From Actinomadura sp. KC216 (GTDB lineage: Bacteria > Actinomycetota > Actinomycetes > Streptosporangiales > Streptosporangiaceae), in contig NZ_SMJX01000017.1 of NCBI RefSeq assembly GCF_004348535.1, forward strand, positions 1-52,354: 52,354 nt of DNA, in the 5' to 3' direction. The notes under the pieces are model-generated. The model was given only the letters and a program-made list of their open reading frames with translations, was not told where the DNA came from and did no database searches. The position numbers were made by a program, and so were the translations under genes. How positions within the stretch are numbered: position 1 is the first letter of the stretch; each line of letters opens with the position of its first letter. Of this stretch, positions 1 to 8,533 are shown piece by piece.

Positions 1-154
1 GGGGAGTGCGCCGGCTTCTTATGAGGAGGTAGAGGGCTGTCAGGGCCGTTGCGGTGGCGAGGATGTAAGTGAGGAGCGTCGGGAGACCTATGGTCACGGC
101 GGCCGTGATCCAGGTGGCGAGTGCGGGGGCGAGCAGGCGGAGGTCTTGGGTCAT
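1..154 (-). CDS. comEC: ComEC/Rec2 competence membrane protein, N-terminal fragment
   Basis: This is the first 51 codons of a gene that continues beyond position 1. The ATG at 152-154 overlaps the comEA stop (ATGA), which implies translational coupling. The visible product starts MTQDLRLLAPALATWITAAV and continues as two hydrophobic segments, ending in a basic stretch (IRSRRTP). This resembles the N-terminal helices of ComEC/Rec2, the channel that passes single-stranded DNA through the membrane in natural transformation. The call rests on the position directly after comEA and on hydrophobicity; the competence domain and any metallo-beta-lactamase domain lie outside the window. Competence itself is not established for most actinomycetes. 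Confidence 0.75.
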   Translation of the reverse strand, partial: MTQDLRLLAPALATWITAAVTIGLPTLLTYILATATALTALYLLIRSRRTP

Positions 155-849
155 ACGCGGACCATCGGCTTCAGGTCGGCGAAGCGGCGGGCGCCGATGC
201 CGCTGACGTCCCGGAGCTGTTCGATCGAGCGGAACGCGCCGTGCCGGGTGCGGTAGTCGACGATCCGCTGCGCGAGGACTGGACCGACGCCGGGGAGATC
301 GTCCAGTTGCTCGGCCGTGGCGGTGTTGAGATCGAGTGGGGCGGCGGGCGCTGCGGAACCGCCTGATGGGGGCGGAGACGGGGCGCCGGCGACGGCCGCG
401 GGGCTGCGGACGCCCACCGCGATCTGTTCGCCGTCCACCAGTTTCCGGGCGAGGTTGAGGGTGCCGGTCTTCGTGCCGGGGCGCACGCCGCCTGCGGCCT
501 TGATCGCCTGGGCGACCCGGGAGCCGGACGGCAAGGTGATCACTCCTGGGTGCCTGACCTTGCCGAGGACGTGCACGACCACCGTGGAGCCGGCCGCCGG
601 GGTCGCGGGCACGGCGGGCCGGACGTCGGCGAGGGTGGCGCTTGGGAGCGGCCCGGCGGAGGGCCGCGGGCGCGGCCGGGCCATCCACAGGTATCCGGCG
701 GCCACGACGGCGGCGACCACGCAGATGAGGACGAGGATGCGGATGTTCGACCGGTCGGGACCCGCGCGTAACCGGGCCGACGGCGGCGTCTCGGGAGGAC
801 GCAGCCGGCCCATCAGGGAGTACAGCCGGTCCCGCGTGTCGGTGTTCAT
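151..849 (-). CDS. comEA: ComEA helix-hairpin-helix DNA-binding protein
   Basis: The product has 232 residues. A short cytoplasmic N-terminus is followed by one transmembrane helix (about residues 35-52, ILVLICVVAAVVAAGYLWM) and a Pro/Ala-rich linker. Next comes an SLBB-like domain (VVVHVLGKVRHPGVITLPSG, about 90-150), and a C-terminal helix-hairpin-helix pair begins at LDLNTATAEQLDDLPGVGP. ComEA binds incoming double-stranded DNA at the outer face of the membrane and hands it to ComEC. I chose the ATG at 849 because the protein then starts just before the membrane segment; an upstream in-frame start would add 70 low-complexity residues. It is coupled to comEC by a 4-base overlap. Confidence 0.92.
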   Translation of the reverse strand: MNTDTRDRLYSLMGRLRPPETPPSARLRAGPDRSNIRILVLICVVAAVVAAGYLWMARPRPRPSAGPLPSATLADVRPAVPATPAAGSTVVVHVLGKVRHPGVITLPSGSRVAQAIKAAGGVRPGTKTGTLNLARKLVDGEQIAVGVRSPAAVAGAPSPPPSGGSAAPAAPLDLNTATAEQLDDLPGVGPVLAQRIVDYRTRHGAFRSIEQLRDVSGIGARRFADLKPMVRV

Positions 850-1083
850 ATCGCCCGACGGTAGGCGGGGCTCAGGGGCTGGCGCGCACGCTCCGGGAAC
901 TGTGGATAACTCTCCGTCAGCTGATGTCGGGGCGGCGGGCGCAGACCTCAGCAGAGTCGCCAGGGGGTGTGAGCTGGAGCGGGACGCGCTCGAGCCTCGC
1001 GGCCGGGAGGCTGCTGTCCTTGCGGTCCCCGGCTGGACGGTGGAGGGCACGGCTGCCATGGTGCGCGACCGGCGAACTCCGGT

Positions 1084-1911
1084 TCAGAGGTGGGGGGCCA
1101 CGACCACCGCCAGCATGCCGGGGCCTACGTGGGCGCCTATGACCGGGCCTACCTCGCCTACGTGGACGTCCTCGACGTCCGGTATGCGGTCGCGGAGGCG
1201 GGCGGCCAGGGAATCGGCGCGGGACGGGGCGGCGAGGTGCTGGACGCCGAGGTCGACCCGGCGGTCACGGGCCTCGGTGACCGCCAGTTCCTCCAGCCGC
1301 GCCAGGGCGCGTGTGGCGGTCCGGACCTTCTCCAGCGCTTCTATGCGGCCGTCCGCGATGTCCAGGAGGGGCTTCACCATGAGCGCCGAGCCGAGCAGTG
1401 TGGCCGCGGCGCCGATCCGTCCGCTGCGGTGTAGATGCTCAAGGGTGTCGACGTACAGGAGCGTCCGGGTGAGCCTGGCCCGGCGTAGGGCGGCGTCCGC
1501 GGCCTGCTCGCCTGTGCCGCCGGACAGGGCGGTGGCCGCCGCTGAGAGAACGGCGAAGCCGAGGGCCATGCCGATGGTTCCGCTGTCGACGACCCTTACG
1601 GGGACGGGTGCGTCGTCGGCGGCGAGCCGTGCCGCCTCTACTGTCCCGGACATGGCGGCGGACAGGTGAACGGAGACGACTTCGCTGGCGCCCGCGTCCG
1701 CGGCGGCCCTGTAGGCGTCCGCGAAGCGCGTTGGGGACGGACGGGACGTCGTGATGTTCAGCTCATGGGCGGCCTCGCCGGTGCTGATGTCGTCCCGGGT
1801 GGCGCCGCCGACGGCGATCTGCAGGGGAACGACGGTCAGCGCGCAACGCTCGGCGAGGCCCCGCGGTAGGTGGGCGGTGGAGTCCGTGACGACCGCGACG
1901 CCGCTGCCCAT
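1084..1911 (-). CDS. DegV family fatty-acid-binding protein
   Basis: The product has 275 residues, the normal DegV length. It opens with the family signature VAVVTDSTAHLPRGLAE. It also has the second ligand-site block (VVSVHLSAAMSGTVEAARLAA) and the conserved VDSGTIGMALGFAV segment. DegV (FakB-type) proteins bind one fatty-acid molecule; in Firmicutes they present it to the kinase FakA. No FakA (DAK2-domain) partner is encoded in this window, so the substrate role is inferred from the fold only. The gene lies 27 bases downstream of hutI on the same strand and may be co-transcribed with it. A 234-base non-coding gap separates it from comEA. Confidence 0.9.
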   Translation of the reverse strand: MGSGVAVVTDSTAHLPRGLAERCALTVVPLQIAVGGATRDDISTGEAAHELNITTSRPSPTRFADAYRAAADAGASEVVSVHLSAAMSGTVEAARLAADDAPVPVRVVDSGTIGMALGFAVLSAAATALSGGTGEQAADAALRRARLTRTLLYVDTLEHLHRSGRIGAAATLLGSALMVKPLLDIADGRIEALEKVRTATRALARLEELAVTEARDRRVDLGVQHLAAPSRADSLAARLRDRIPDVEDVHVGEVGPVIGAHVGPGMLAVVVAPHL

Positions 1912-1938
1912 GAAGGGACGCTACCCGCGGAGAACGCG

Positions 1939-3153
1939 TCAGGGCTGGACGGGCACGCCGCCGCGCCAGATGCGCAGGGCGCGGAGGCCGAACGCCCAGG
2001 CGAACGCGCCCTCGTGGTCGGCGTCCCACAGGACGATGTCGGCGAGCATGCCGGGCGCGAGGGAGCCTCGGTCGCCGACGCGGAGGGCCGCGGCGCCGCC
2101 GAGGGTGGCGGCGCGCAGAGCCTCGGTGACGCTGAGTCCGAACATCGCGACGGACAGCCCGATGACGAGGGGCATCGACGTGATGCCGCACTGCCCGGGG
2201 TTGTGGTCGGTGCCGAGCGCGACGGTGACGCCGCGGTCGAGCATCTGCCGGACGGGCGCGGGCGCGCGGCTGCTGTTCAGGGAGCTGCCGGGGCAGACGG
2301 TGGCGGTGACGCCGGCGTGGGCGAGGGCCTTGATGTCGTCGTCGTTGGCCTGGGTGAGCAGGTCGGCGGACGCGCAGCCGACTTCGGCGGCGACCTGCGC
2401 GGCGCCGACGCGCTCGTTGGCGCAGGCGTGCATCCGCGCCTTGAGCCCGGCGCGCTTGCCGGTGAGCAGGAGGGCGCGGGCCTCTTCGGCGGTGAAGTGG
2501 CCCTCGTCGCAGTAGACGTCGATGGAGTCGGCCCCGGCGACGGCGGCGTCGCCCGCCCACAGGCGGACGGCCTCGATGTAGTCGCGGCGGCGGCCGAAGA
2601 ACTCGGGCGGCAGGATGTGCGCGGCGAGGAACGTGGCGTGGATGCGCGGCATGGCCGGTTCGCCTTCGAGCGAGCGCAGCATCCGGATGTCGGCGAGTTC
2701 GCCGTCGCGGGTGAGGTGGTAGCCGGTCTTGGCCTCGACGGTGGTCGTCCCGGCGAGGATCCACTGGCGGAGCCGTTCGCGGACGCCGTTGCAGAGCGTC
2801 CAGGGGTCGGTTCCCCGGGTGACGGTCACGGTGGAGTTGACGCCGCCGCCCGCCGCGGTGATGGCGGAGTGGGACGATCCACTGGTGCGCATGGCGAGTT
2901 CGGCCCACCGGTTGCCCGCGTAGACGGGGTGGGAGTGCGCGTCGATGAGCCCTGGGGTGACCAGGCCGCCGCCGAGGTTCTCCACGTGGTCGACGTCGAC
3001 GATGTCGTCGATGATGCCGGGGACGCGCTGCGGCAGGTCGGACGCGGGCCCGGCCCAGACGATGCGGTCGTCGTGGATGAGCACGGCCGCGTTGCTGCAG
3101 ACGTCGGTGCCCGTCCAGAGCCTGCCGATGTTCGTCAACAGCCGTACGGTCAT
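1939..3153 (-). CDS. hutI: Imidazolonepropionase (histidine degradation)
   Basis: The product has 404 residues and belongs to the amidohydrolase superfamily. HutI hydrolyses 4-imidazolone-5-propanoate to N-formimino-L-glutamate, the third step of histidine catabolism, in the cytoplasm. Visible signatures are the metal-binding HxH in TPGLIDAHSHPVYAGNR, the family block AITAAGGGVNSTV, the DEGHF segment and the C-terminal metal/substrate motif LGTDHNPG. No other hut genes are present; hutH and hutU must lie elsewhere if the pathway is complete. The start is an ATG with the usual short N-terminal beta strand. The 543-base region upstream is non-coding. Confidence 0.93.
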   Translation of the reverse strand: MTVRLLTNIGRLWTGTDVCSNAAVLIHDDRIVWAGPASDLPQRVPGIIDDIVDVDHVENLGGGLVTPGLIDAHSHPVYAGNRWAELAMRTSGSSHSAITAAGGGVNSTVTVTRGTDPWTLCNGVRERLRQWILAGTTTVEAKTGYHLTRDGELADIRMLRSLEGEPAMPRIHATFLAAHILPPEFFGRRRDYIEAVRLWAGDAAVAGADSIDVYCDEGHFTAEEARALLLTGKRAGLKARMHACANERVGAAQVAAEVGCASADLLTQANDDDIKALAHAGVTATVCPGSSLNSSRAPAPVRQMLDRGVTVALGTDHNPGQCGITSMPLVIGLSVAMFGLSVTEALRAATLGGAAALRVGDRGSLAPGMLADIVLWDADHEGAFAWAFGLRALRIWRGGVPVQP

Positions 3154-3398
3154 AGGGTCACCGACCTGGGTGGGGCATGGCGCGCTTCAGCGCGGAACCG
3201 GGCGACGTGTGGCGATGGTGCGGGCCGCCTGCCCTCTTTCCCATGGTCGGGCCTGCCGTGCGTGTGGGGCGGGCCACTTGCTCTCGATCTCGCGCTGGAC
3301 CTGTCATGCGTGGGCCACCTGCTCTCGATCCGAAACGCCGACTGGATGCCGGCGACTCACCGTCGGTGGGTCGGGTGGCCGGACGACCACCAATGGCA

Positions 3399-3423
3399 AC
3401 GAGACCGGAGATATCGGTTTCGT
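3399..3423. promoter_or_regulatory. Imperfect dyad, possible operator upstream of hutI
   Basis: The half-sites are ACGA-x-ACCG and CGGT-x-TCGT, separated by seven AT-leaning bases (GAGATAT). Eight of nine pairs match. It lies about 250 bases upstream of the hutI start. A regulator-binding site is an inference from symmetry only. Confidence 0.25.
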
Positions 3424-3662
3424 CACGGTAGTGCACTGAAGGCCCGTCCGACAACCTCTGATCGCAGCGCATCGACAGCCATCACCCCGCCCCTTAGCTC
3501 TACGACCGTACGGATTTCAACCGGACCGTCAAGCGGATTGGGAAAGCTGTCACCGTTCGGCGACCAGGATGAACCGGGGGACGACTTCCAGCCGCCTCCA
3601 AACGCCCTAGCGGGCAGGACCGAAACCCGTCGCCGCGCCCGGAACCCTCCCGGCCTGGGGCG

Positions 3663-3688
3663 GGGCCCGGGCTTCGGAGCCCGGGCCC
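3663..3688 (-). terminator. Terminator hairpin of hflX
   Basis: This is a perfect 11-base stem (GGGCCCGGGCT / AGCCCGGGCCC) closed by a TCGG tetraloop. It starts 10 bases past the hflX stop codon. There is no long U-tract, as is common for actinobacterial terminators. Confidence 0.75.
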
Positions 3689-3697
3689 GCCCGGTTG

Positions 3698-5158
3698 TCA
3701 TGCGGTCGGCGCCACGGTTTCGTAGCGGGACAGTTCCCCGGCGAGGTCCGCCGGCATCCTGGCGTGGAGCATCGTGCCCTCCGCCAGGTGCTCCTGCTTG
3801 AGCACCTCGCCGCGCTCGTGCACCTGCGCGACCAGGTCGCCGCGCTCGTACGGCACCACGACGTGCAGCTCGCTCTCCAGCCCGGGCAGGTCGGCCTCGA
3901 TGGCGGCGCGCAGCTCCTCGATGCCGAACCCGGTGCGGGCGGACACGACGACGCTGTGCGGCTCCCGCCGCTGGAGGCGGGCGATCGCGAGCTCGTCGGC
4001 GGCGTCCGCCTTGTTGATCACGACGATCTCGGGGATCCCGTCGGCGTCGATCTCCCGGAGCACCTCGCGGACGGCGTCGAGCTGCGCCTCGGGGGCCGGG
4101 TCGGACCCGTCCACGACGTGCAGGACCAGCCCGGCGTCGGTGACCTCCTCCAGCGTCGAGCGGAACGCCTCGACGAGCTGGTGCGGCAGATGCCGGACGA
4201 ACCCGACGGTGTCGGCGAGGGTGTAGGCGCGGCCGCCGGGCGTCTCGGCGCGCCGGACGGTCGGGTCGAGGGTGGCGAACAGCGCGTTCTCCACCAGCAC
4301 CCCGGCGCCGGTGAGCCGGTTGAGCAGGGACGACTTGCCCGCGTTGGTGTAGCCGGCGATGGCGACGGCGGGCACCGCGTGGCGGCGCCGCTCGCCGCGC
4401 TTGGTGTCGCGCGACTTGGACATCTCGGCGATCTGCCGGCGCAGCTTGGCCATCCGGGTGCGGATCCGCCGCCGGTCCAGCTCGATCTTGGTCTCACCGG
4501 GGCCGCGGCCACCGATCCCGACGCCGCCGGCGGCGCGGCCGCCGACCTGCCGGGACAGGTTGCCGCCCCAGCCGCGCAGCCGCGGCAGCAGGTAGTCGAG
4601 CTGCGCGAGCTCGACCTGCGCCTTGCCCTCGCGGCTCTTGGCGTGCTGGGCGAAGATGTCGAGGATCAGGGCGGTCCGGTCGATGACCTTGACCTGGACG
4701 GTCTCCTCCAGGTGCCGGAGCTGGCTCGGGGCCAGCTCGCCGTCGCAGATGACGGTGTCGGCGCCGGTGGCGATGACGATGTCGCGCAGCTCGGCGGCCT
4801 TGCCGGAGCCGATGTAGGTGGCCGGGTCGGGGCGGTTGCGCCGCTGGACGAGGCCCTCCAGCACCTGGGAGCCCGCGGTCTCGGCGAGGAGCGCCAGCTC
4901 GCGCATGGAGTTCTCGGCGGCCTCGGCGGTGCCGTCCGTCCACACGCCGACGAGGACGACCCGCTCCAGCCGGAGCGCGCGGTACTCGACCTCGGTGACG
5001 TCGGTCAGTTCGGTGGACAGGCCCGCGACGCGGCGCAGTGCCCGGCGGTCTTCAAGGTCGAGTTCGCCTGTCATGGGCTCGTACTCGGCTTCGTCCCGGG
5101 AATCGAGGGCGTCGAAGGCGTCGAGCTTGGTCTGGTCTGCAGAGAAAGGCTGAGTCAT
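3698..5158 (-). CDS. hflX: GTPase HflX, ribosome-associated
   Basis: The product has 486 residues. HflX is a GTPase that binds the 50S subunit and splits or rescues stalled ribosomes under stress. The N-terminal HflX domain includes [17 protein letters not shown] and DLAP-like [16 protein letters not shown] glycine-rich linker ([17 protein letters not shown]) precedes the G domain, with G1 [11 protein letters not shown]3 DTVGF and G4 NKAD. I prefer the ATG at 5158 because AGAGGA lies about 5 bases upstream; the longer reading would add 18 arginine-rich residues. In many actinobacteria hflX sits beside dapF and miaA; here they are 16 kb apart. Confidence 0.95.
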   Translation of the reverse strand: MTQPFSADQTKLDAFDALDSRDEAEYEPMTGELDLEDRRALRRVAGLSTELTDVTEVEYRALRLERVVLVGVWTDGTAEAAENSMRELALLAETAGSQVLEGLVQRRNRPDPATYIGSGKAAELRDIVIATGADTVICDGELAPSQLRHLEETVQVKVIDRTALILDIFAQHAKSREGKAQVELAQLDYLLPRLRGWGGNLSRQVGGRAAGGVGIGGRGPGETKIELDRRRIRTRMAKLRRQIAEMSKSRDTKRGERRRHAVPAVAIAGYTNAGKSSLLNRLTGAGVLVENALFATLDPTVRRAETPGGRAYTLADTVGFVRHLPHQLVEAFRSTLEEVTDAGLVLHVVDGSDPAPEAQLDAVREVLREIDADGIPEIVVINKADAADELAIARLQRREPHSVVVSARTGFGIEELRAAIEADLPGLESELHVVVPYERGDLVAQVHERGEVLKQEHLAEGTMLHARMPADLAGELSRYETVAPTA

Positions 5159-5290
5159 ATGTCCTCTGTGCAACGCCGCGGTGCGGCCGTGTCTTCCCGC
5201 CGATCGTCTCACGCACCTTCCCCGGTGGTCACGCGGTTATCCGCGCCATCTGGGGCAAGCACCGGGACGGGCCCTGGGGCAGGCCCCGCT

Positions 5291-5320
5291 TTGACCGGGC
5301 TCGGCACCGCGGAGTAGCGT
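5291..5320 (+). promoter_or_regulatory. Candidate sigma70-type promoter of aceB
   Basis: TTGACC (5291-5296) and TAGCGT (5315-5320) are separated by 18 bases, matching the actinobacterial vegetative TTGAC-n18-TAGRRT pattern. Predicted transcription starts near 5327, about 50 bases before the aceB start codon and just upstream of the dyad at 5342-5358. Confidence 0.55.
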
Positions 5321-5341
5321 TCTCCACACAACAAAAGACAA

Positions 5342-5358
5342 ATTTCGCTAGACGAAAT
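5342..5358. promoter_or_regulatory. Palindromic operator in the aceB leader
   Basis: A perfect 6-base inverted repeat, ATTTCG and CGAAAT, is separated by CTAGA. It stands in an AT-rich pocket directly downstream of the predicted start of transcription and 19 bases before the aceB ATG, where a bound repressor would block transcription. The regulator is not encoded nearby. An IclR- or GntR-type glyoxylate/allantoin regulator is one possibility, inferred only from gene function. Confidence 0.5.
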
Positions 5359-5376
5359 CACGGGAAGGGCAGGCAG

Positions 5377-6984
5377 ATGGCTGGACTTGACGGCATCGAG
5401 GTCACCGGACCCCTCGGCGAGCGTTACGAGGAGATCCTGACCCCCGAGGCGCTCGGCCTGCTCGCCTCCCTGCAGCGCGCGCTCGGCGCACGTCGCGAGG
5501 AGCTTCTGGCGGCCCGCGCCGAGCGCCAGCGCGCCCTCTCCGCGGGCGGCACGCTCGACTTCCTGCCCGAGACCGCGAACGTCCGCGAGGACGACTCCTG
5601 GCGCGTCGCCGACCCCGCCCCCGGCCTGGAGGACCGCCGCGTCGAGATCACCGGCCCCACGGACCGCAAGATGACGATCAACGCGCTGAACTCCGGCGCG
5701 AAGGTGTGGCTGGCCGACTTCGAGGACGCCAACACCCCGCTCTGGGACAACATGATCGAGGGGCAGCTCAACCTGCGGGACGCGCTCGACCGCACTATCG
5801 ACTTCACCGACGAGAAGAGCGGCAAGTCCTACGCGCTCAAGGACGACGCCGAGCTCGCGACCATCGTCGTCCGGCCGCGCGGCTGGCACATGGAGGAGAA
5901 GCACCTCATCGTCGACGGCAAGCCGATGTCCGGGTCGCTGTTCGACTTCGGCCTCTACTTCTTCCACTGCGCGCGCAGGCAGCTCGCCAAGGGCGAGGGC
6001 CCGTACTTCTACCTGCCGAAGATGGAGAGCCACCTTGAGGCGCGGCTCTGGAACGACGCGTTCAACCTCGCCCAGGACGCCCTGGACGTCCCGCGCGGCA
6101 CGATCCGCGCGACCGTCCTGATCGAGACGATCCCGGCCGCGTTCGAGATGGAGGAGATCCTCTACGAGCTGCGCGACCACTCCGCGGGCCTGAACGCCGG
6201 CCGCTGGGACTACCTGTTCTCCGTGATCAAGAAGTTCCGGGACCGGGGCACCGAATTCATCCTCCCGGAGCGGAACGCGATCACGATGACCGCGCCGTTC
6301 ATGCGGGCCTACACCGAGCTGCTCGTCCGGACGTGCCACAAGCGCGGCGCGCACGCGATCGGCGGGATGGCGGCGTTCATCCCGTCCCGCCGCGACGAGG
6401 CGGTCAACAAGGTCGCGCTGGAGAAGGTCCGGGCCGACAAGACCCGCGAGTCCGGCGACGGCTTCGACGGCTCGTGGGTCGCGCACCCTGACCTCGTCCC
6501 GGTGTGCCGGGAGGTCTTCGACGGCGTCCTCGGCGACAAGCCGAACCAGCGCGACCGGCTGCGCGAGGACGTCCAGGTGTCGGCCGCCGACCTGCTGAAC
6601 ATCAAGGCCACCCCGGGCGAGATCACCGAGGCGGGCCTGCGCAACAACATCGACGTGGCGCTGCGCTACCTCGCGACCTGGCTGGACGGCGCGGGCGCGG
6701 TCGCGATCCACAACCTGATGGAGGACGCGGCGACCGCCGAGATATCCCGCTCCCAGGTCTGGCAGTGGATCTACAACGGCGTCTCCACCGCCGAGGGGAG
6801 GAAGATCACGAAGGAGTGGGTCGCGGAGCTGCTGGACGAGGAGCTCGCCAAGATCCGGCAGGAGCTGGGGCAGGCGTACAACGAGCCCCGCTACGACCAG
6901 GCCGTGGCGCTCTTCAAGGACGTCACCCTCGCCGACGAGTACTCCGAGTTCCTCACCACCCCCGCCTACCAGCGGTTCCCCTGA
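5377..6984 (+). CDS. aceB: Malate synthase A
   Basis: The product has 535 residues, the usual length of the A-type enzyme. It condenses glyoxylate with acetyl-CoA to give (S)-malate. Visible family blocks are [101 protein letters not shown] and GGMAAFIPS. The start ATG at 5377 is preceded by GGGAAGGGCAGGC, which offers a weak ribosome site. No isocitrate lyase gene is present, but glcDEF follows, so the glyoxylate here most likely comes from glycolate. A short inverted repeat follows the stop. The dyad at 5342-5358 suggests substrate-dependent control. Confidence 0.96.
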   Translation: MAGLDGIEVTGPLGERYEEILTPEALGLLASLQRALGARREELLAARAERQRALSAGGTLDFLPETANVREDDSWRVADPAPGLEDRRVEITGPTDRKMTINALNSGAKVWLADFEDANTPLWDNMIEGQLNLRDALDRTIDFTDEKSGKSYALKDDAELATIVVRPRGWHMEEKHLIVDGKPMSGSLFDFGLYFFHCARRQLAKGEGPYFYLPKMESHLEARLWNDAFNLAQDALDVPRGTIRATVLIETIPAAFEMEEILYELRDHSAGLNAGRWDYLFSVIKKFRDRGTEFILPERNAITMTAPFMRAYTELLVRTCHKRGAHAIGGMAAFIPSRRDEAVNKVALEKVRADKTRESGDGFDGSWVAHPDLVPVCREVFDGVLGDKPNQRDRLREDVQVSAADLLNIKATPGEITEAGLRNNIDVALRYLATWLDGAGAVAIHNLMEDAATAEISRSQVWQWIYNGVSTAEGRKITKEWVAELLDEELAKIRQELGQAYNEPRYDQAVALFKDVTLADEYSEFLTTPAYQRFP

Positions 6985-6989
6985 TCCGC

Positions 6990-7022
6990 CCACCGGCGGC
7001 CGCCCCGGTTCGCGACCGGTGG
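6990..7022 (+). terminator. Hairpin between aceB and glcD
   Basis: A perfect 7-base inverted repeat (CCACCGG / CCGGTGG) with a 19-base GC-rich loop starts 6 bases after the aceB stop. It may be a weak terminator or an mRNA-processing hairpin that lowers glcDEF relative to aceB; no U-tract is present. Confidence 0.35.
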
Positions 7023-7084
7023 CCCCGCTGATCGGCGCCCCCACCGATCTTGCGGCCGGCGCGGGGGCGGAGGAAGGTGGAGTG

Positions 7085-8533
7085 ATGGACGCGGGACTCG
7101 CGGTGCTCGGCGCGCGGCTGGAAGGGCTGCTCGGCGCCGGGCGGGTGATCACCGATCCGGTGCGGCTGCGGACGTACGAGTGCGACGGCCTGACCAACCA
7201 CCGGTCGACGCCCGCGATCGTCGTGCTGCCCGACACCGCCGAGCAGATCGCGGCCGTCGTGCGCGAGTGCGCGGCGGCCGGGGTGCCGTACGTGGCGCGC
7301 GGGTCCGGGACGGGCCTGTCCGGCGGGGCGCTCCCCCGCGCGGACGGCGTGCTGATCGTCACGTCGCGGATGCGCCGGATCCTGGAGATCGACATTCCGG
7401 GTCAGCGGGCCGTGGTGGAGCCCGGCGTGATCAACCTGGACGTGACGCGGGCCGTCCGGCCGCACGGGTACTACTTCGCGCCCGACCCGTCCAGCCAGCA
7501 GATCTGCTCGGTCGGCGGGAACGTCGCGGAGAACTCGGGCGGGGCGCACTGCCTGAAGTACGGGTTCACCGCGCATCACGTGCTGTCCTGCGAGGTCGTC
7601 ACGCCGGACGGCGAGATCGTCGAGCTGCCGGCGGACGGCCCGGGCTACGACCTGCTGGGCGTGTTCGTCGGCGCGGAGGGCACGCTCGGCATCACCACCA
7701 AGATCACCGTGCGGCTGACGCGGGTGCCGGAGACGGTGCAGACGCTGCTGGCGGCGTTCGGGTCGATCGAGGCGGGCGGCGGCGCGGTGTCGGCGATCAT
7801 CGGCGCGGGCGTCGTCCCGGCGGCGATCGAGATGATGGACGCGCTGTCGATCGAGGCGGCGGAGGCGGCGGTGCGCTGCGAGTACCCGCCGGGCGCGGGC
7901 GCGGTGCTGATCGTCGAGCTGGACGGCCCCGAGCCGGAGGTCGCGGCGCAGTTCGCCGAGGTCGAGCGGCTGTGCCGGGACGCGGGCGCGTTCGAGATCC
8001 GCATCGCCGCCGACGACGAGGAGCGGGCCCTGATCTGGAAGGGGCGCAAGTCGGCGTTCGCCGCGGTCGGCCGGATCAGCCCGGCCTACATCGTCCAGGA
8101 CGGCGTCATCCCCCGGACCTCGCTCCCGCAGGTGCTGGCGAGCATCGACGCGCTGTCGGCCGAGTCGGGCGTGCGGGTCGCGAACGTGTTCCACGCGGGC
8201 GACGGCAACCTGCATCCGCTGGTGCTGTTCGACGACGCCGAGCCGGGCGCGGAGGAGCGCGCGGAGGCGGTGTCGGGCGCGATCCTCGATCTGTGCATCG
8301 AGCACGGCGGTTCCATCACCGGCGAGCACGGCGTGGGGGTGGACAAGTCCCGCTACATGCCGCGCATGTTCACCGACGCCGATCTGGACACGATGCAGAT
8401 GGTCCGCTGCGGCTTCGACCCTGATGGGCTGTGCAACCCCGGCAAGGTGTTCCCGACGCCGCGCCTGTGCGGCGAAGTGCCTGGCGTGCGCCGGGGCGCC
8501 CACCCGTACGAGGGAAAGGCGGACCTCTTCTAA
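7085..8533 (+). CDS. glcD: Glycolate oxidase FAD-binding subunit GlcD
   Basis: The product has 482 residues, typical for GlcD. It is the flavin subunit that oxidises glycolate (possibly also D-lactate) to glyoxylate. The N-terminal FAD domain of the PCMH type shows AVVRECAAAGVPYVARGSGTG and GGAL, followed by the conserved PDPSSQQICSVGGNVAENSGG loop. The C-terminal FAD-oxidase domain contains NVFHAGDGNLHPLVLFD and the GSITGEHGVGVDK block. The ATG at 7085 follows GGTGGAG; an earlier in-frame start would only add an alanine-rich tail. Its stop overlaps the glcE start (TAATG), so the subunits are translationally coupled. Without a substrate test, a D-lactate dehydrogenase role remains possible. 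Confidence 0.92.
   Translation: MDAGLAVLGARLEGLLGAGRVITDPVRLRTYECDGLTNHRSTPAIVVLPDTAEQIAAVVRECAAAGVPYVARGSGTGLSGGALPRADGVLIVTSRMRRILEIDIPGQRAVVEPGVINLDVTRAVRPHGYYFAPDPSSQQICSVGGNVAENSGGAHCLKYGFTAHHVLSCEVVTPDGEIVELPADGPGYDLLGVFVGAEGTLGITTKITVRLTRVPETVQTLLAAFGSIEAGGGAVSAIIGAGVVPAAIEMMDALSIEAAEAAVRCEYPPGAGAVLIVELDGPEPEVAAQFAEVERLCRDAGAFEIRIAADDEERALIWKGRKSAFAAVGRISPAYIVQDGVIPRTSLPQVLASIDALSAESGVRVANVFHAGDGNLHPLVLFDDAEPGAEERAEAVSGAILDLCIEHGGSITGEHGVGVDKSRYMPRMFTDADLDTMQMVRCGFDPDGLCNPGKVFPTPRLCGEVPGVRRGAHPYEGKADLF

Larger units (their letters stand above)
3154..3697. other. Non-coding region between hutI and hflX
   Basis: I find no convincing gene in these 544 bases. Short ORFs on both strands have low-complexity products. 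Structure seen: a near-identical 19-base direct repeat (GGGCCACYTGCTCTCGATC) at 3271-3289 and 3312-3330, a dyad at 3399-3423 and a strong terminator hairpin at 3663-3688. The AT content is higher around 3405-3430 and 3490-3560 than in neighbouring genes. The stretch must hold the hutI promoter. Confidence 0.6.

Noticed and set aside
1763..2908. Long ORFs overlapping hutI in other frames
   Set aside because: Their products are Arg/Pro/His-rich with no domains, whereas the hutI frame shows clear amidohydrolase motifs.
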